Assembly (NCBI GenBank): GCA_012515695.1
Contig: JAAYXX010000282.1
Location: 1-7,034, forward strand
Origin: Chloroflexota bacterium
GTDB taxonomy: Bacteria > Chloroflexota > Anaerolineae > UBA1429
Direction: 5' to 3'
Length of the DNA: 7,034 nt
The notes below the pieces were generated by a model. The model searched no databases. It was given only the letters and a program-made list of their open reading frames with translations, and was not told the origin of the DNA. The position numbers and the translations under genes were made by a program. Of the stretch, positions 6,681 through 7,034 are shown in pieces. The stretch's first letter is position 1. Every line of letters begins with the position of its first letter.

Positions 6681-6687
6681 ACCTCCT
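6681..6687 (-). promoter_or_regulatory. Ribosome binding site fixing the GTG start of the oxidoreductase
   Basis: Read on the minus strand the bases give AGGAGGT, a full-strength Shine-Dalgarno sequence, with 7 nt before the GTG at 6673-6671. There is no ATG at comparable spacing, so GTG is the start. Confidence 0.85.
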
Positions 6688-6710
6688 AAAACTGGCACTC
6701 CCTGCAAGGG

Positions 6711-6739
6711 ATTGTAATGTGTCATGTACCGGGCGGCAA
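6711..6739 (-). promoter_or_regulatory. Candidate sigma70-type promoter of the oxidoreductase
   Basis: On the minus strand, TTGCCG (plus 6739-6734, 4 of 6 to consensus) and TACAAT (plus 6716-6711, 5 of 6) are separated by exactly 17 bp. Transcription would start near 6704, giving a leader of about 30 nt. A short inverted repeat TCCCT-GCA-AGGGA (6699-6711) overlaps the predicted start and touches the -10, and could be an operator. Confidence 0.6.
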
Positions 6740-6757
6740 GCGGGCGCGCTATAGGCG

Positions 6758-6898
6758 GTTTATGAATTTTAGCTATTAACTTGGGTAACCCGCTGTGGCT
6801 GCGGCCCGCGCCGAACGCCTAGCACTAAAGTGTCAGGCTGGTGATTGAAAAAGTGTACTAAAGTACATTACAGAATAGCCAACCCGTTTATGAGTTTT
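6758..6898. repeat. Near-identical direct repeat GTTTATGARTTTT
   Basis: GTTTATGAATTTT at 6758-6770 and GTTTATGAGTTTT at 6886-6898 match at 12 of 13 bases, 128 bp apart. Each is followed within about 30 bp by TAGCT and GGTAAC, so the copies may be parts of a longer diverged repeat. I see no transposase or terminal inverted repeats around them. Confidence 0.45.
6823..6867. promoter_or_regulatory. Two related palindromes with ACTAAAGT core (possible paired operator)
   Basis: CACT-AA-AGTG at 6823-6832 and TGTACT-AA-AGTACA at 6854-6867 share the self-complementary core ACTAAAGT. Their centres are 33 bp apart, close to three helical turns, so a protein could bind both on one face. They lie 150-195 bp upstream of the oxidoreductase start, beyond its predicted promoter. 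A TTGAAA (6845-6850) precedes the second copy, but no good -10 follows. Confidence 0.45.
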
Positions 6899-6919
6899 CA
6901 CAAAATAGCTCGGTAACAG

Positions 6920-7034
6920 CCATCAGGATGGGCGGTTGAAACCGCAGCAACGTTTGCCTCGCCAGCTTGCTGGCGCGTCGCCCTTCGGCGACTGCAAATC
7001 AGCCCACGAAGGTGGGCGCGCCATGCATGGCGAC
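6920..7034. repeat. Array of short stem-loops in three doublets, about 41-bp period, running to the window edge
   Basis: Six self-complementary segments follow each other. Doublet 1: CCATC-AG-GATGG (6920-6931) and GCGGTT-GA-AACCGC (6932-6945). Doublet 2: CGCCAGC-TT-GCTGGCG (6960-6975) and GTCGCC-CTTC-GGCGAC (6977-6992). Doublet 3: GCCCAC-GAAG-GTGGGC (7002-7017) and CGCCATGCATGGCG (7019-7032). Within a doublet the hairpins are 0-1 nt apart; linkers between doublets are 14 nt (6946-6959) and 9 nt (6993-7001). Doublets start at 6920, 6960 and 7002. Doublets 2 and 3 both contain GGCGCG near the junction and end in GGCGAC, the last bases of the window. The stem sequences differ between doublets, so structure is conserved more than sequence. 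Function is unknown: interspersed palindromic repeat, structured RNA or protein-binding array are all possible. Confidence 0.75.

Larger units (their letters stand above)
6674..7034. other. 361-bp non-coding region at the right edge
   Basis: No supportable gene lies here. The part nearest the oxidoreductase holds its ribosome binding site and promoter. Positions 6755-6910 are noticeably more AT-rich than the genes and hold the direct repeat and the two ACTAAAGT palindromes. From 6920 to the end the composition turns GC-rich and consists almost entirely of the stem-loop array. The region to the right of the window is needed to know which gene, if any, the array precedes. Confidence 0.7.

Noticed and set aside
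6920..7034. CRISPR array
   Set aside because: The roughly 41-bp period is suggestive, but there is no repeated direct-repeat sequence; the stems differ from unit to unit and the linkers are only 9-14 nt. No cas gene is visible.
7023..7034. Plus-strand gene starting at ATG 7023 near the window end
   Set aside because: Only four codons are visible, the ATG lies inside a perfect palindrome, and the upstream AAGG is itself part of a hairpin. It cannot be supported without sequence to the right.

Overview
The window looks like a piece of a GC-rich bacterial chromosome, most likely from the Chloroflexota (for example an Anaerolineae-like lineage). This is an inference from three things: the base composition, the Thr/Ala/Pro/Glu-rich linker after the lipobox of the solute-binding lipoprotein, and the mix of LplABC-type sugar transporters with DrrAB-type exporters. 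No rRNA or other phylogenetic marker is present, so the assignment is tentative.

Left part (1-3520, + strand): the tail of a carbohydrate ABC importer operon. It holds an LplB-type permease cut by the window edge (1-819), an LplC/YtcP-type permease (835-1728) and a large substrate-binding lipoprotein with a C-terminal DUF3502-like domain (1850-3454). A 14-bp perfect hairpin (3482-3513) follows. No cognate ATPase is encoded, which is usual for this transporter class because a shared MsmK/UgpC-type ATPase elsewhere normally serves it. A 121-bp gap before the lipoprotein contains an exact 15-bp tandem duplication and an orphan Shine-Dalgarno-like AGGAGG.

Middle part (3521-5556, + strand): a two-gene DrrAB-type ABC exporter, ATPase (3742-4728) and ABC-2 permease (4753-5556). 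Its upstream region has a TATAAT box, an 18-bp inverted repeat where transcription would start, a leader of about 180 nt, and an imperfect 18-bp tandem repeat just before the ribosome binding site.

Right part (5557-7034): a geranylgeranyl-reductase-like FAD-dependent oxidoreductase on the minus strand (6673-5588), convergent with the exporter. The two stop codons lie in opposite arms of one hairpin. The oxidoreductase has a GTG start, a strong AGGAGGT ribosome binding site and a good candidate sigma70-type promoter (TTGCCG-17-TACAAT). The last 361 bases carry no gene I can support, but they are rich in structure. There are two related palindromes with an ACTAAAGT core, then an array of short stem-loops arranged as three side-by-side hairpin doublets about 41 bp apart, running to the window edge. 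This array is the least ordinary thing in the window. The genes themselves belong to known families.
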